Notes under the pieces: model-generated
Seen by the model: the letters and a program-made list of their open reading frames with translations, nothing else
The model's database searches: none
What the model was told of the DNA's origin: nothing
Shown here: positions 42,096 to 51,549 of the stretch, piece by piece
Position numbering within the stretch: position 1 is the first letter of the stretch
How the letters are laid out: every line of letters starts with the position of its first letter
From: RBG-16-66-20 sp964564865
GTDB taxonomy: Bacteria; Pseudomonadota; Gammaproteobacteria; Burkholderiales; SG8-39
Direction of reading: 5' to 3'
Length of the DNA: 64,000 nt
Assembly (NCBI GenBank): GCA_964564865.1
Contig: CAZMDA010000007.1
Coordinates: forward strand, 21,784-85,783
Position numbers and translations under genes: made by a program

Positions 42096-45000
42096 GCCGC
42101 GGCGCGGACCGGCGCCGCCTTGTAGCGGGCCAGCAGTTCCTCGCGCTTGCGGCGGGCCGCCTCGACGCCCTTCGCCTTGATGTGGCCGTAGCCGCGGATG
42201 GATTCCGGCAGCGAGGCGATCTCCACCGCCAGCGCGTGGTTGTCGCGCGTGAGGCCCTGCAGCAGGTCCCGCACGGTCTGCTCGTACTCGCCGATCAGGG
42301 CGCGCTCCATGCGCCGCTCCTCGGTGCGGCCGAAGATGTCCAGCCAGGTGCCGCGCAGGCTCTTCAGCTTCGCCAGCAGGCCGAAGGCGGTCATCATCCA
42401 CGGCCCGAAGCTCATCTTGGCGGGTTCCCCGGTGCGCGGGTCGGGCCTGGCGAGCAGCGGCGGCGCGAGGTGGAACACCAGCTTGTAGTCGCCCTCGAAC
42501 ATGCCCTCGATCTTCCTGCGCAGCGCGCCATCGCTGTGCAGGCGTGCCACTTCATATTCGTCCTTGTAGGCGAGCAGCTTGGCGTAGTAGCGCGCCACGG
42601 CCTCGGCCAGCTTCGACGAGCCGGCCTTCGCGGACTCCGCCTTGCGGACCTCGTCCACCAGCGCCCGGTAGCGCGCCGCGTAGGCCGCGTCCTGGTAATC
42701 GGTGAGGTAGGCCGTCCTGCGCTCCAGCAGCTCGTCCAGGTTGCGCGACAGGTGCTGCTCGATCGGGATCACCGCGGCCGGCGTGGCGATGCGGCGCACG
42801 CGCTCCAGGTCCACCGCCGCGCGCCGGCCCCAGACGAAGGACTGCAGGTTGAAGGCCACCGCGACGCCGTTCAGTTCGATCGCGCGCTCGATGGACTCGC
42901 GCGCCAGCGGCACCCAGCCCATCTGCCAGGCGTAGCCCAGCATGAACATGTTGGTGGCGATGGAATCGCCCATCAGCGCGGTGGCGAGCTCGGCCGCCGG
43001 CACGAACTGCGCGTTGCCCTTGCCGCAGGCCTCGCCGATGTCGTGGGTGAGGTCGCTGCCCGGGAGCTGCCAGTTCGGGTTCTTGACGAACTCGGCGGTG
43101 GGCGAGGTGGTGGCGTTCACCACCGCCCTGGTCCGGCCCGCCTGCATCTTGTCCAGCGCGTCGGCGCTCGCGCTGACCACGAGGTCGCAGCCCAGCAGCA
43201 GGCGCGCGTCGCCGGTCCCGAGGCGCGCGACGCGGACTTCCTCCGGCGTGGCGGCGATCTTCACGTGCGACATCACGGCGCCGTACTTCTGCGCCAGGCC
43301 CGACATGTCGAGCACCGACACGCCCTTGCCTTCCAGGTGCGCCGCCACGCCCAGGATCTGGCCGATGGTGATGACCCCGGTGCCGCCGATGCCGGTGACG
43401 AGCACCCCGCAGGGCTCGGCGAGCGAGGCGGGCGTCGCCTCGGGCAGGGCCGGGAAGTCGTCCGCCGACTTGGCGCCGGTTTTCCCCTTCTTCAACTGTC
43501 CGCCTTCGACGGTGACGAAGCTGGGACAGAAGCCCTTCACGCAGGAAAAATCCTTGTTGCAGGTGGACTGGTTGATGGTGCGCTTGCGGCCGTACTCGGT
43601 TTCCAGCGGCTCCACCGACAGGCAGTTGGACTTCGCGCTGCAGTCGCCGCAGCCCTCGCACACCATCTCGTTGATGACGACGCGCTTGGCCGGGTCGGGG
43701 AAGGCGTTGCGCTTGCGGCGGCGGCGCTTCTCCGAGGCGCAGGTCTGGTCGTAGATGAGCGCCGACACGCCCGGCTGCTCGCGCAGTTCGCGCTGCACCG
43801 CGTCCAGCTCGTCGCGATGGCGGATGGTGATGCCCGGCGCCCAGTTGGTCCCGGCCGGGTACTTCTCCGGCTCATCCGTCACGATGACGATGGGTTTCAC
43901 GCCCTCGGCGGCGATCTGGCGCGAGATCATGGCCGGGTCGAGGGGCCCGTCGTGGTGCTGGCCGCCGGTCATGGCCACGGCGTCGTTGTAGAGGATCTTG
44001 TAGGTCATGGTGACCTTGGCCGCCACCGCGGCGCGAATGGCCATCAGCCCGGAATGGAAGTAGGTGCCGTCGCCCAGGTTGGCGAAGATGTGCTTTTCGC
44101 TCGTGAACGGCGCCTGCCCGATCCAGGGCGCGCCCTCGGCGCCCATGTGGGTGAAGGTCGAGGTGTTGCGGTCCATCCACACCGCCATGAAGTGGCAGCC
44201 GATGCCGGCCGTGGCGCGGCTGCCCTCGGGCACGCGCGTGGAGGTGTTGTGCGGGCAGCCGGAGCAGAAGTAGGGCTGCCGGATCGAGGTGACGCGCGGC
44301 TTGGCGAGCGCCTTGTCCTTGAATTCCAGGAACGCGAGCCGTTCCCGGAAGCGCGGCCCCAGCTTCTGCGCGAGGCCCAGCTTCTCCAGCCGCTTGGCGA
44401 TGGCGCGCGCGACGATGGCCGGGTTGTGCTCATAGTGCGCCGGCAGCAGCCACGTCCCGGCGGGCTGCCCCGCGGCCTGGCTCCACTCGCCGTTGTCGTC
44501 GAACTTGCCCACGACGCGCGGCGCGCGCTTGTCCGCTTCCCAGGTGTAGAGCTCCTCCTTGATCTGGTACTCGATCAGCTGGCGCTTTTCCTCGACGACG
44601 AGGATCTCCTCCAGCCCCTGCGCGAACTTGCGCGCGCCCACCGGCTCCAGCGGCCAGGACATCGCCACCTTGTAGACCCTGAGGCCGATGTCGCGCGCCA
44701 CCGCCTCGTCGATGCCCAGGTCCGCCAGCGCCTGCATGGTGTCGCCGAAGCTTTTTCCCGTGGTGACGATCCCGAACTTCGCCGGCGGGTAACCTGCGGG
44801 CGAATCCCAGACGATGCGATCCAGGCCGTTGGCGCGCACGTAGGCGAGGGCGGCGTAGACCTTCCAGTCCAGCAGCCGCGTTTCCTGCTCGAGGATGCCG
44901 TCGGGCCAGCGGATGTTGAGGCCGCCCGGGGGCAGCGTGAAATCCGCCGGCAGCTTCACCTGCACGCGGTCCGGGTCCACGATCACCGAGGCGCCGGACT

Positions 45001-45640
45001 CAACCACGTCGGTGACGCACTTGAAGGCGACCCACAGTCCGGTGTAGCGGCTCATGGCGTAGCCGTGCAGGCCGAAGTCGAGGTAGTCCTGCACGTTGGA
45101 CGGGTTGAGCACCGGGATGCAGCAGGCCTTGAGGATGTGCTCGCTCTGGTGCGCCAGCGTCGAGGACTTGGCCGCGTGGTCGTCGCCCGCCAGCACCAGC
45201 ACGCCCCCGGTCTTCGAGGTGCCGGCGGCATTGGCGTGCTTGAAGACATCGCCGCAGCGGTCCACGCCCGGGCCCTTGCCGTACCACATGCCGTAGACGC
45301 CGTCGTAGTTCGCCCCCGGGAACATGCCCACCTGCTGCGTGCCCCAGATGGCGGTGGCCGCGAGATCCTCGTTGACCCCGGGCTGGAACTTCACGTGGTG
45401 CGATTCGAGGTGCTTCTGCGCGCGCCACAGCGCCTGGTCGAGGCCGCCCAGCGGCGAGCCGCGGTAGCCCGAGACGAAGCCGGCGGTGTTGAGGCCGGCG
45501 CGCAGGTCGCGCTCGCGCTGCAGCAGCAGCAGGCGCACCAGGGCCTGGGTGCCGGTAAGGAACACGCGTCCCTTGTCGAGCGTGTACTTGTCGTCGAGGG
45601 AGACCTTGGCGAGCGTTGCGGGATCGGCCGGCGCGTTCAT
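42092..45640 (-). CDS. indolepyruvate ferredoxin oxidoreductase, fused form
   Basis: A 1182-residue fusion of the alpha and gamma parts of 2-oxoacid:ferredoxin oxidoreductase. The N-terminal half shows NTAGFVSGYRGSPLGGLDQ and CSGCPHNTSTRVPEGSRATA, NLGDGTYFHSGLMA (TPP) and AMTGGQHHDG. A 4Fe-4S region follows, CEGCGDCSAKSNCLSVEPLE. The gamma domain starts at VTGIGGTGVITIGQILGVAA. ATG 45640 (NAPADPATLAKVSLDDKYTLD) is preferred to 45649 because GGAGG then lies nine bases upstream. The fused form is typical of proteobacteria and acts on arylpyruvates or branched 2-oxoacids. It is the second such enzyme in the window. Confidence 0.93.
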   Translation of the reverse strand: MNAPADPATLAKVSLDDKYTLDKGRVFLTGTQALVRLLLLQRERDLRAGLNTAGFVSGYRGSPLGGLDQALWRAQKHLESHHVKFQPGVNEDLAATAIWGTQQVGMFPGANYDGVYGMWYGKGPGVDRCGDVFKHANAAGTSKTGGVLVLAGDDHAAKSSTLAHQSEHILKACCIPVLNPSNVQDYLDFGLHGYAMSRYTGLWVAFKCVTDVVESGASVIVDPDRVQVKLPADFTLPPGGLNIRWPDGILEQETRLLDWKVYAALAYVRANGLDRIVWDSPAGYPPAKFGIVTTGKSFGDTMQALADLGIDEAVARDIGLRVYKVAMSWPLEPVGARKFAQGLEEILVVEEKRQLIEYQIKEELYTWEADKRAPRVVGKFDDNGEWSQAAGQPAGTWLLPAHYEHNPAIVARAIAKRLEKLGLAQKLGPRFRERLAFLEFKDKALAKPRVTSIRQPYFCSGCPHNTSTRVPEGSRATAGIGCHFMAVWMDRNTSTFTHMGAEGAPWIGQAPFTSEKHIFANLGDGTYFHSGLMAIRAAVAAKVTMTYKILYNDAVAMTGGQHHDGPLDPAMISRQIAAEGVKPIVIVTDEPEKYPAGTNWAPGITIRHRDELDAVQRELREQPGVSALIYDQTCASEKRRRRKRNAFPDPAKRVVINEMVCEGCGDCSAKSNCLSVEPLETEYGRKRTINQSTCNKDFSCVKGFCPSFVTVEGGQLKKGKTGAKSADDFPALPEATPASLAEPCGVLVTGIGGTGVITIGQILGVAAHLEGKGVSVLDMSGLAQKYGAVMSHVKIAATPEEVRVARLGTGDARLLLGCDLVVSASADALDKMQAGRTRAVVNATTSPTAEFVKNPNWQLPGSDLTHDIGEACGKGNAQFVPAAELATALMGDSIATNMFMLGYAWQMGWVPLARESIERAIELNGVAVAFNLQSFVWGRRAAVDLERVRRIATPAAVIPIEQHLSRNLDELLERRTAYLTDYQDAAYAARYRALVDEVRKAESAKAGSSKLAEAVARYYAKLLAYKDEYEVARLHSDGALRRKIEGMFEGDYKLVFHLAPPLLARPDPRTGEPAKMSFGPWMMTAFGLLAKLKSLRGTWLDIFGRTEERRMERALIGEYEQTVRDLLQGLTRDNHALAVEIASLPESIRGYGHIKAKGVEAARRKREELLARYKAAPVRAAA

Positions 45641-45690
45641 GCGGTGCATTCCTCCATGCGGCGGGTTCCTTTTGGGAAGTCGCGTTGAGT

Positions 45691-46635
45691 TTAGACCGGG
45701 GCCGGGCTCTTGGTGAGAGCGGGCGCCGCCGGCTTGTCCCAGTATGGCTCAGGACCGAAGGATTCGGCCAGGAAATCGATGAAGACCCGCGTCTTGGCGG
45801 GGAGATAGCGCCGGTGCGGGTAGACCGCGTAGATCGCGACTTCGCTGGAGAAGTCGTAGCCGGGCAGCAGGGTCACGAGCGACCCTTCCTCGAGCTGGCG
45901 GCGAACGTCCCAGGTGGACTTGAGCGCGATCCCCAGGCCGGCGAGGGCCCATTCGCGCAGCACCTCCCAGTTGTCGCACGAGTACTTCCCGGACACGCGC
46001 ACCGAGCTGCGCTTGCCGACCGGGTCCCGGTACTCCCAGTTCATCTGGAAGTCCTGGGTGATGATGCAGTTGTGGTTCTGCAGGTCCTCGGGCCGCATGG
46101 GCACGCCGTAGCGGGCGAGGTACGCGGGGCTGGCGCAGACCACGCGGCGGTTGGGCGCGAGCTTGCGCGCCGCGAGCGACGAATCCTCCAGCTCGCTGAT
46201 GCGGATGGCGAGGTCGAAGCCTTCCTCGATCACGTTGACGGTGCGGTCCGAAAGGCTCAGGGCGAGGCGCACCTTCGGAAACCGGGCCGCGAAATGCGGC
46301 ACCAGCGGCGCGATGTGCAGGTGGCCGAAGGAGGCCGGCAGCGCGACCTTCAGCGCGCCCTCGGGTTCGACCAGGCGCGACGAGGCGGCGGCGTCGGCCT
46401 CCTCGATCTCGGCGAGGATCCGGGTGCAGGCCTCGTGGTAGGTGGCGCCTTCGTCGGTGAGCGAGATGCGGCGCGTGGTGCGGTTCAGCAGGCGCACGCC
46501 CAACCGCGCCTCGAGCGCGGCGAGCCGGCGGCTGACGCCGGCGGTCGAGATGCCCAGGTCGCGCGCGGCGGCCGACAGGCTGCCGGCTGCAACAACCCGG
46601 GAGAACACGGACATCTCGTAGAGCGAGTCCGGCAT
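45691..46635 (-). CDS. LysR family transcriptional regulator
   Basis: A 314-residue LysR-type regulator. The N-terminal helix-turn-helix is FSRVVAAGSLSAAARDLGIS and RRLAALEARLGVRLLNRTTR; the effector domain continues with LKVALPASFGHLHIAPLVPHF and GFDLAIRISELEDSSLAARKL. It resembles the CrgA/DsdC-like group that often controls neighbouring redox genes. It lies 50 bases before the large oxidoreductase gene on the same strand; its target is not evident. Confidence 0.92.
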   Translation of the reverse strand: MPDSLYEMSVFSRVVAAGSLSAAARDLGISTAGVSRRLAALEARLGVRLLNRTTRRISLTDEGATYHEACTRILAEIEEADAAASSRLVEPEGALKVALPASFGHLHIAPLVPHFAARFPKVRLALSLSDRTVNVIEEGFDLAIRISELEDSSLAARKLAPNRRVVCASPAYLARYGVPMRPEDLQNHNCIITQDFQMNWEYRDPVGKRSSVRVSGKYSCDNWEVLREWALAGLGIALKSTWDVRRQLEEGSLVTLLPGYDFSSEVAIYAVYPHRRYLPAKTRVFIDFLAESFGPEPYWDKPAAPALTKSPAPV

Positions 46636-46910
46636 GGCTATTCCTGATTATTACTTAAAACGCAAAAGAGTTTTTCTACTGGACATCATTGTATAGGAAT
46701 GAGCAAAGCCGTACATTTGACGCACTGCAGCACGGTTGTGATTCGAAGGCTTGCAGTACGGACACGTGGTCCCGGATTCGCAGTACCGGACCAAAGAACG
46801 CGCCCGCCGCGGTCTCCTCCCTCCTCCTCCGCGGTAGGGGTTCGCCCCCTCCGCATCGGCCAAAACCGGTGCGGAGAGGGGCCGCGTCTTACCCCACCCG
46901 CAGTTCCCGG
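46636..46910. other. non-coding interval with hairpins
   Basis: No gene is seen in these 275 bases. The first 65 are AT-rich and probably hold the LysR promoter. Further on, CTCCGCATCGG (46849-46859) can pair with CCGGTGCGGAG (46866-46876) around CCAAAA, with one wobble pair, and GGGG-TTCG-CCCC lies at 46837-46848. These hairpins follow the MBL gene stop at 46911 on the minus strand and could end its transcript, although no T run is present. Two near-copies of GCAGTAC-CGGA also occur near 46755 and 46781. Confidence 0.5.
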
Positions 46911-47858
46911 CTAGGCAATCGAGCGCCACATCTCGCGGTCGCGCTTCGCGGTCCAGATCCGCGGGTGCTTGATGCCGCGCGCCTCGTCGTAGGCGCGCGA
47001 GACGTCGAACGGCATGCAATGCTCGTAGATCGGATAGGCGCCGTACGCAGGATCCATGCTGCGCCGGGTCGCGGCGTAGACGTCCTTGAGGGACTTCCTT
47101 GCCGCGACGCCGCGCTTCGCGTTGGCGTAGAGCCCGCGCACGAAGTCCCGCGTGTAGCGGATCGCCTTCTCGCTCTCGCGCGCGGTCTTCAGCGCCGGGC
47201 CGCGCCCCGGCACCAGCGCGCGCGGCTTGAGCGCGCGCAGCTTCTCCAGGGTGTTGGGCCATTCCTCCAGGTGCGCGTCGCCGGTGTAGATGCCGGCTTC
47301 GTACTCGACCAGGTCGCCCGAGAACAGCACCCGCTGCGAGGGCACCCAGACGATGGTGTCGCCGCCGGTGTGGCCCGGGCCCGGATGGATGATCCGCACC
47401 TCGAGCTTGCCCATCATCACCGTCATCTCGTCCTTGAACACGATCGTCGGCCAGGTGAGGCCCGGGATGGACTCGCGGCCGCGGAACAGGCGCGGGAAGC
47501 GCCCGATCTCGCTCGCCATGTCCTGCCGCCCGCGCTCCCGGATCAGGCCCAGGGTGCGCTGGCTGGCGATGACCTGCTCGGCGCGGTAGGCCGAGGCGCC
47601 GAGCACGCGCACCGCGTGGTAGTGCGACAGGGTGACGTAGCGGATCGGCTTCTTCGTCACCTTGCGGATGCGCCGGATCACTTCGCGCGCCATCAGCGGC
47701 GTCGCCTGGGCGTCGATCACCATCACGCCGTCGTCGCCGACGATGACGCCGGTGTTCGGGTCGCCCTCCGCGGTGAAGGCATAGCAGTTCGCCGACAGCT
47801 TCTCGAAGCGGATCTTCTTCGGCGCGAGGTCGGCCTGGGAGGCGAAGGCTTTTGGCAT
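46911..47858 (-). CDS. MBL-fold metallo-hydrolase
   Basis: A 315-residue metallo-beta-lactamase-fold protein. The fold is clear from GVIVGDDGVMVIDAQ and HPGPGHTGGDTIVW and LFSGDLVEYEAG. The HxHxDH metal motif is altered to HYHAVRVLGA, so the second-metal Asp and His are missing. Some quinoprotein-relay and SoxH-like MBL proteins share HYHAVR, so the loss is a subfamily trait, not a fresh defect. No signal peptide is present. Function unknown; it lies divergent from the MSHA locus. Confidence 0.85.
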   Translation of the reverse strand: MPKAFASQADLAPKKIRFEKLSANCYAFTAEGDPNTGVIVGDDGVMVIDAQATPLMAREVIRRIRKVTKKPIRYVTLSHYHAVRVLGASAYRAEQVIASQRTLGLIRERGRQDMASEIGRFPRLFRGRESIPGLTWPTIVFKDEMTVMMGKLEVRIIHPGPGHTGGDTIVWVPSQRVLFSGDLVEYEAGIYTGDAHLEEWPNTLEKLRALKPRALVPGRGPALKTARESEKAIRYTRDFVRGLYANAKRGVAARKSLKDVYAATRRSMDPAYGAYPIYEHCMPFDVSRAYDEARGIKHPRIWTAKRDREMWRSIA

Positions 47859-47916
47859 CGTTTGACAAACCCCTGATTCGGAAGGGCGTTATCATAGCGG
47901 CATCCAACGCAAGCGA

Positions 47917-49632
47917 ATGGGCTCGCCCATGGGACGTCCGGAAAAGATCCGCCTCGGCGATATCCTGGTCGCGCAGAAGGTGATATCGCAGGAGCAGCTG
48001 AAGCTCACGCTCGACCTGCAGAAGAAGTCCGGCCGCCGGCTCGGCCGCGTCCTGATCGAGCAGGGTTTCGCCACCGACGACCAGATCTGCGAGGCGGTGT
48101 CGCGGCAGCTGGGCATCCCCTACGTCAACCTCAAGTCGTACAACTTCAACCCGGAGCTGGTGCGCCGCCTGCCCGAGGCGCTGGCGCGGCGCTTCCGCGC
48201 GCTGGTGCTGGAGGACCGCAAGTCCGACCTGCTGGTGGGCATGGCCGACCCGACGGACCTGTTCGCGTTCGACGAGATCGCGCGCACCCTGAAGCGCGAC
48301 CTGCAGGCGGCGGTGGTCAACGAGTCGATGCTGGTGCAGAACATCGACCGCATCTACCGGCGCACCGAGCAGATCAGCGGCCTCGCCAAGGAGCTGGAGC
48401 GCGACCTGGGCGATGCCTACGTCGATTTCGGCGCGCTGGGCGCGGGCGTCGGCGCCGAGGACGCGCCGGTGGTCCGGCTGCTGCAGAACGTGTTCGAGGA
48501 TGCGATCCAGGTCAACGCCTCGGACGTGCATTTCGAGCCGCAGGAGGCGAACCTGCAGATCCGCTTCCGCATCGACGGCGCCCTGATGCCGCAGACCGAG
48601 TCGGACTCCAAGATCGGGCCCGCCGTGGCGCTGCGCCTGAAGCTCATGGCCGGGCTGGACATCTCCGAGAAGCGCCTGCCCCAGGACGGCCGCCTGACGG
48701 TGAAGGTGCGCGACCAGGTGATCGACGTGCGGATGTCCACCATGCCGACGCAGTACGGCGAATCGGTGGTGCTGCGCCTGCTCAACCGGCGCGCCACGCT
48801 GCAGTCGCTGGACACGCTCGGCATGCCGGCGGACATGCTGGCGCGCTTCCGCGAGATCATCCGCCGCACCGCCGGCATGGTGCTGGTCACCGGCCCGACC
48901 GGCAGCGGCAAGACCACCACGCTGTACGCGGCGCTCGCCGAGGTGAACACGCCCGACAAGAAGATCATCACCGTCGAGGACCCGGTCGAGTACCGGCTCG
49001 CGGGGGTCAACCAGGTGCAGGTCAACGAGAAGATCGAGCTCGACTTCGCGCGCGTGCTGCGCTCCGCCCTGCGCCAGGACCCGGACATCATCCTGGTGGG
49101 CGAGATCCGCGACGAGGAGACCGCGCTGATCGGCCTGCGCGCGGCCCTGACCGGCCACCTGGTGCTGTCGACGCTCCACACCAAGGACGCCATCAGCACC
49201 CCGATCCGCCTGATCGACATGGGGGCGCATGCCTACATGGTCGCCAGCTCGGTGCACGCGGTGGTCGCGCAGCGCCTGCTGCGGGTGATCTGCGAGAGCT
49301 GCACCGAGCCCTACCAGCCCGAGGCGTCCGAGGCGCGCTGGCTGGCCGCGGAGCTGGGCGAATCCTGGAAGGACCGCCCGTACCGGCACGGCCGCGGCTG
49401 CTCGCACTGCAACGGCACCGGCTTTGCCGGGCGCACCGGCGTCTACGAGATGCTCGAGATGACCCCCGAGCTGGCGCGCGCGGCGAGCCGCGCCGACACC
49501 CAGGAGTTCCTGGAGGCGGCGCGGCCGCAGATCGTGGGCAAGCGGCTCACCGATCGCGCGCTCGACCTGGTGATGGCCGGGCGCACCACCGTCGCCGAGG
49601 CGATCACGGTGGCGACGCAGGTGGACGACTAG
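47917..49632 (+). CDS. mshE: MSHA biogenesis ATPase MshE (GspE/PilB type)
   Basis: A 571-residue type IV pilus/type II secretion assembly ATPase. The N-terminal MshEN domain (LGDILVAQKVISQEQLKLTL, with the LLxRRL-like repeats that bind cyclic di-GMP in the family) precedes the Walker A motif VTGPTGSGKTTTLYA. The Asp box VEDPVEYRL, Walker B QDPDIILVGEIRDEETA and His box follow. Two CxxC pairs (CESC, CSHC) form a zinc site. It powers pilin polymerisation. Starts at ATG 47917 or 47929; neither has a strong ribosome site. First gene of the pilus locus. Confidence 0.92.
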   Translation: MGSPMGRPEKIRLGDILVAQKVISQEQLKLTLDLQKKSGRRLGRVLIEQGFATDDQICEAVSRQLGIPYVNLKSYNFNPELVRRLPEALARRFRALVLEDRKSDLLVGMADPTDLFAFDEIARTLKRDLQAAVVNESMLVQNIDRIYRRTEQISGLAKELERDLGDAYVDFGALGAGVGAEDAPVVRLLQNVFEDAIQVNASDVHFEPQEANLQIRFRIDGALMPQTESDSKIGPAVALRLKLMAGLDISEKRLPQDGRLTVKVRDQVIDVRMSTMPTQYGESVVLRLLNRRATLQSLDTLGMPADMLARFREIIRRTAGMVLVTGPTGSGKTTTLYAALAEVNTPDKKIITVEDPVEYRLAGVNQVQVNEKIELDFARVLRSALRQDPDIILVGEIRDEETALIGLRAALTGHLVLSTLHTKDAISTPIRLIDMGAHAYMVASSVHAVVAQRLLRVICESCTEPYQPEASEARWLAAELGESWKDRPYRHGRGCSHCNGTGFAGRTGVYEMLEMTPELARAASRADTQEFLEAARPQIVGKRLTDRALDLVMAGRTTVAEAITVATQVDD

Positions 49633-49633
49633 C

Positions 49634-50866
49634 TTGGCCGGGTTCCACTACCGCGGCCGCAACGTGCGCGGCGAACTGGTGACCGGGCGGCTGGAGGGCG
49701 CCGATTCCAGCGCCGTCGCCGACCAGCTGCTCACCAGCGGCGTCACGCCGGTGGAGATCCGCGCGGCAGGGGAGATCGGCGCGCCGGCGACGCCGGAGTG
49801 GCTCAAGAAGCTGTTCGCCCCGGGCGTCCGGGACATCGACCTGATGCTGTTCAGCCGGCAGATGTACACGCTGCTGAAGGCCGGGGTGCCGATCCTGCGG
49901 GCGCTGGCGGGGTTGCAGGAATCCTCGACCAACCCGACCTTCCGGGAGGTCATCGGCGACCTGCGGGCGAGCCTGGACGCAGGGCGAGAACTGTCCTCCG
50001 CGATGCGCCGCCATCCGGAGGTGTTCAGCGGCTTCTACGTCAGCCTGGTGCGCGTCGGCGAGACCACCGGGCAGCTGGAGGAGTCCTTCAACCGCCTGTT
50101 CCTGTACCTGGAGTTCGAGCGCGAGACGCGGCAACGCATCAAGGCGGCGGTGCGCTACCCGATCATCGTGGTGGTGGTGATCGCGGTGGCGATCGCGATC
50201 GTGAATTTCTTCGTGATCCCCGCCTTCGCCAAGATCTTCGAGGCCAACAAGGTGCCGCTGCCGCTGCTGACCCAGCTGCTGGTGGGAACGTCGAACTTCT
50301 TCATCAATTTCTGGTACCTGCTGGCCGGGGTCATCGTGGCCGCCGTCATGGGCGTGCGCATGCTGCTGGGCACGGACCACGGCCGCTACGCCTGGGACCG
50401 GATGAAGATGCGCCTTCCGGTGGCCGGCCCGATCCTGCTGCGCGCCACGCTGTCGCGCTTCGCGCGCAGCATGTCCCTGGCGGTGCGCGCGGGCGTGCCC
50501 ATCGTGCAGTCGCTCACGGTGGTCTCCGAGGTGGTCGCGAACCGGCACATCGGCCAGCGCATCGAGCAGATGCGCGACGGGGTCGAGCGCGGCGAGAGCA
50601 TCCTGCGCACCGCGACCGTGGCCGGCGTGTTCACGCCGACCGTGCTGCAGATGATCGCGGTGGGGGAGGAGACCGGCGAACTGGACGACCTGCTCGCGGA
50701 GGTCGCGGACATGTACGAGCGCGAGGTGGACTACGAGGTCAAGAACCTTGCCGCGAGCATCGAGCCGATCCTGACCATCGCCATGGCGATCCTCGTGCTG
50801 ATCCTTGCGCTGGGCGTGTTCCTGCCGATGTGGGACATGGGCCGCGTGATGCTGATGAAGAAATAG
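49634..50866 (+). CDS. mshG: MSHA platform protein MshG (GspF/PilC type)
   Basis: A 410-residue inner-membrane platform protein with two GspF repeats. It shows DLMLFSRQMYTLLKAGVPILRAL, RVGETTGQLEESFNRL and, in the second repeat, FARSMSLAVRAGVPIVQSL and IAVGEETGELDDLLAEVAD. Three transmembrane helices are visible, the last near the C-terminus (TIAMAILVLILALGVFLPMW). The start is TTG 49634, one base after the mshE stop; no ATG is near. Confidence 0.92.
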   Translation: MAGFHYRGRNVRGELVTGRLEGADSSAVADQLLTSGVTPVEIRAAGEIGAPATPEWLKKLFAPGVRDIDLMLFSRQMYTLLKAGVPILRALAGLQESSTNPTFREVIGDLRASLDAGRELSSAMRRHPEVFSGFYVSLVRVGETTGQLEESFNRLFLYLEFERETRQRIKAAVRYPIIVVVVIAVAIAIVNFFVIPAFAKIFEANKVPLPLLTQLLVGTSNFFINFWYLLAGVIVAAVMGVRMLLGTDHGRYAWDRMKMRLPVAGPILLRATLSRFARSMSLAVRAGVPIVQSLTVVSEVVANRHIGQRIEQMRDGVERGESILRTATVAGVFTPTVLQMIAVGEETGELDDLLAEVADMYEREVDYEVKNLAASIEPILTIAMAILVLILALGVFLPMWDMGRVMLMKK

Positions 50867-50876
50867 GCGCGCGCCG

Positions 50877-51353
50877 ATGCCGATGGCGCGCATGTCGGTC
50901 CTGCAGGCGGCGCTATACATCGCCGTGGTTTCGACGCTGGTCATGGTCTTCCTCGACCGCGTGCAGGCGTACTCCGCCCTGGCCGAGCGGGCGGCGGTGG
51001 ATGTCACGCTCAACAACGTGCGCTCCGCGCTCTACGTGCGGCTTGCCCAGGACCGCATGCAGGGCACGCTTTCCCGGGAGCACCTGTGGGACGGCGGCAA
51101 TCCTTTCGCGATCGTGAGCATTACCGCGGCCAACTATGCCGGCGAGCTCGAGGGGCCGGAAGCGCTCGCCGCGCTGCCGGAGGGGGCGTGGGCGTTCGAC
51201 CGGCGCATGCGGGAACTGGTCTACCGCCCGGGCTATCGGCGGGGGCTGGAGATCGGGGAAGGCGGGACGCTGCTGCGGTTCAGGCTCCGGGTCCGGGATT
51301 CGGGATCCTTGCCGCAGATCGAGCCCGTGGTTCCGTACCGGTGGGAGCCGTAG
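50877..51353 (+). CDS. mshF: MshF-like membrane protein of the MSHA locus
   Basis: A 158-residue protein with one N-terminal membrane helix (VLQAALYIAVVSTLVMVFL) and a soluble remainder. It lacks the G-F-T-x4-E prepilin site. Its position directly after mshG is that of mshF in known MSHA clusters; the name rests on this position and length more than on recognised motifs. Starts at 50877 or 50892 are both possible. Confidence 0.6.
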   Translation: MPMARMSVLQAALYIAVVSTLVMVFLDRVQAYSALAERAAVDVTLNNVRSALYVRLAQDRMQGTLSREHLWDGGNPFAIVSITAANYAGELEGPEALAALPEGAWAFDRRMRELVYRPGYRRGLEIGEGGTLLRFRLRVRDSGSLPQIEPVVPYRWEP

Positions 51354-51549
51354 CGGCTTCGCTTTTCGAGCCTATTGTGCGAACTATCACACATCCCCTT
51401 GCCAAATTTGACTTTTCTTGGCGAGGGATTACCATGATAATGATCGCAAGTTGGATTGCGGGATAAATTGCAGATTCCAGTCGGTCCTAGTGAAACCGGC
51501 GTGGTTGGTGGCTAAACGAAAACCTGACTCCAAGATGGAGATGAGAACC
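51354..51549. promoter_or_regulatory. leader region upstream of the major pilin gene
   Basis: No gene is seen in these 196 bases. The region is markedly more AT-rich than its surroundings and holds TTGACT (51408-51413) and GATAAT (51436-51441) at an excess spacing of 22. CGCAA and TTGCG form a small dyad at 51446-51460. A strong pilin promoter is expected here but no consensus pair is convincing; a sigma54-type GG-N10-GC element was not found. Confidence 0.35.

Noticed and set aside
46651..46910. Small minus-strand frame with a CPYC motif
   Set aside because: It has no start with a ribosome site, is continuous only with antisense frame of the MBL gene and shows no family features.
51405..51445. 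Sigma54 or consensus sigma70 promoter for the pilin gene
   Set aside because: TTGACT and GATAAT are 22 bases apart, and no GG-N10-GC element fits.
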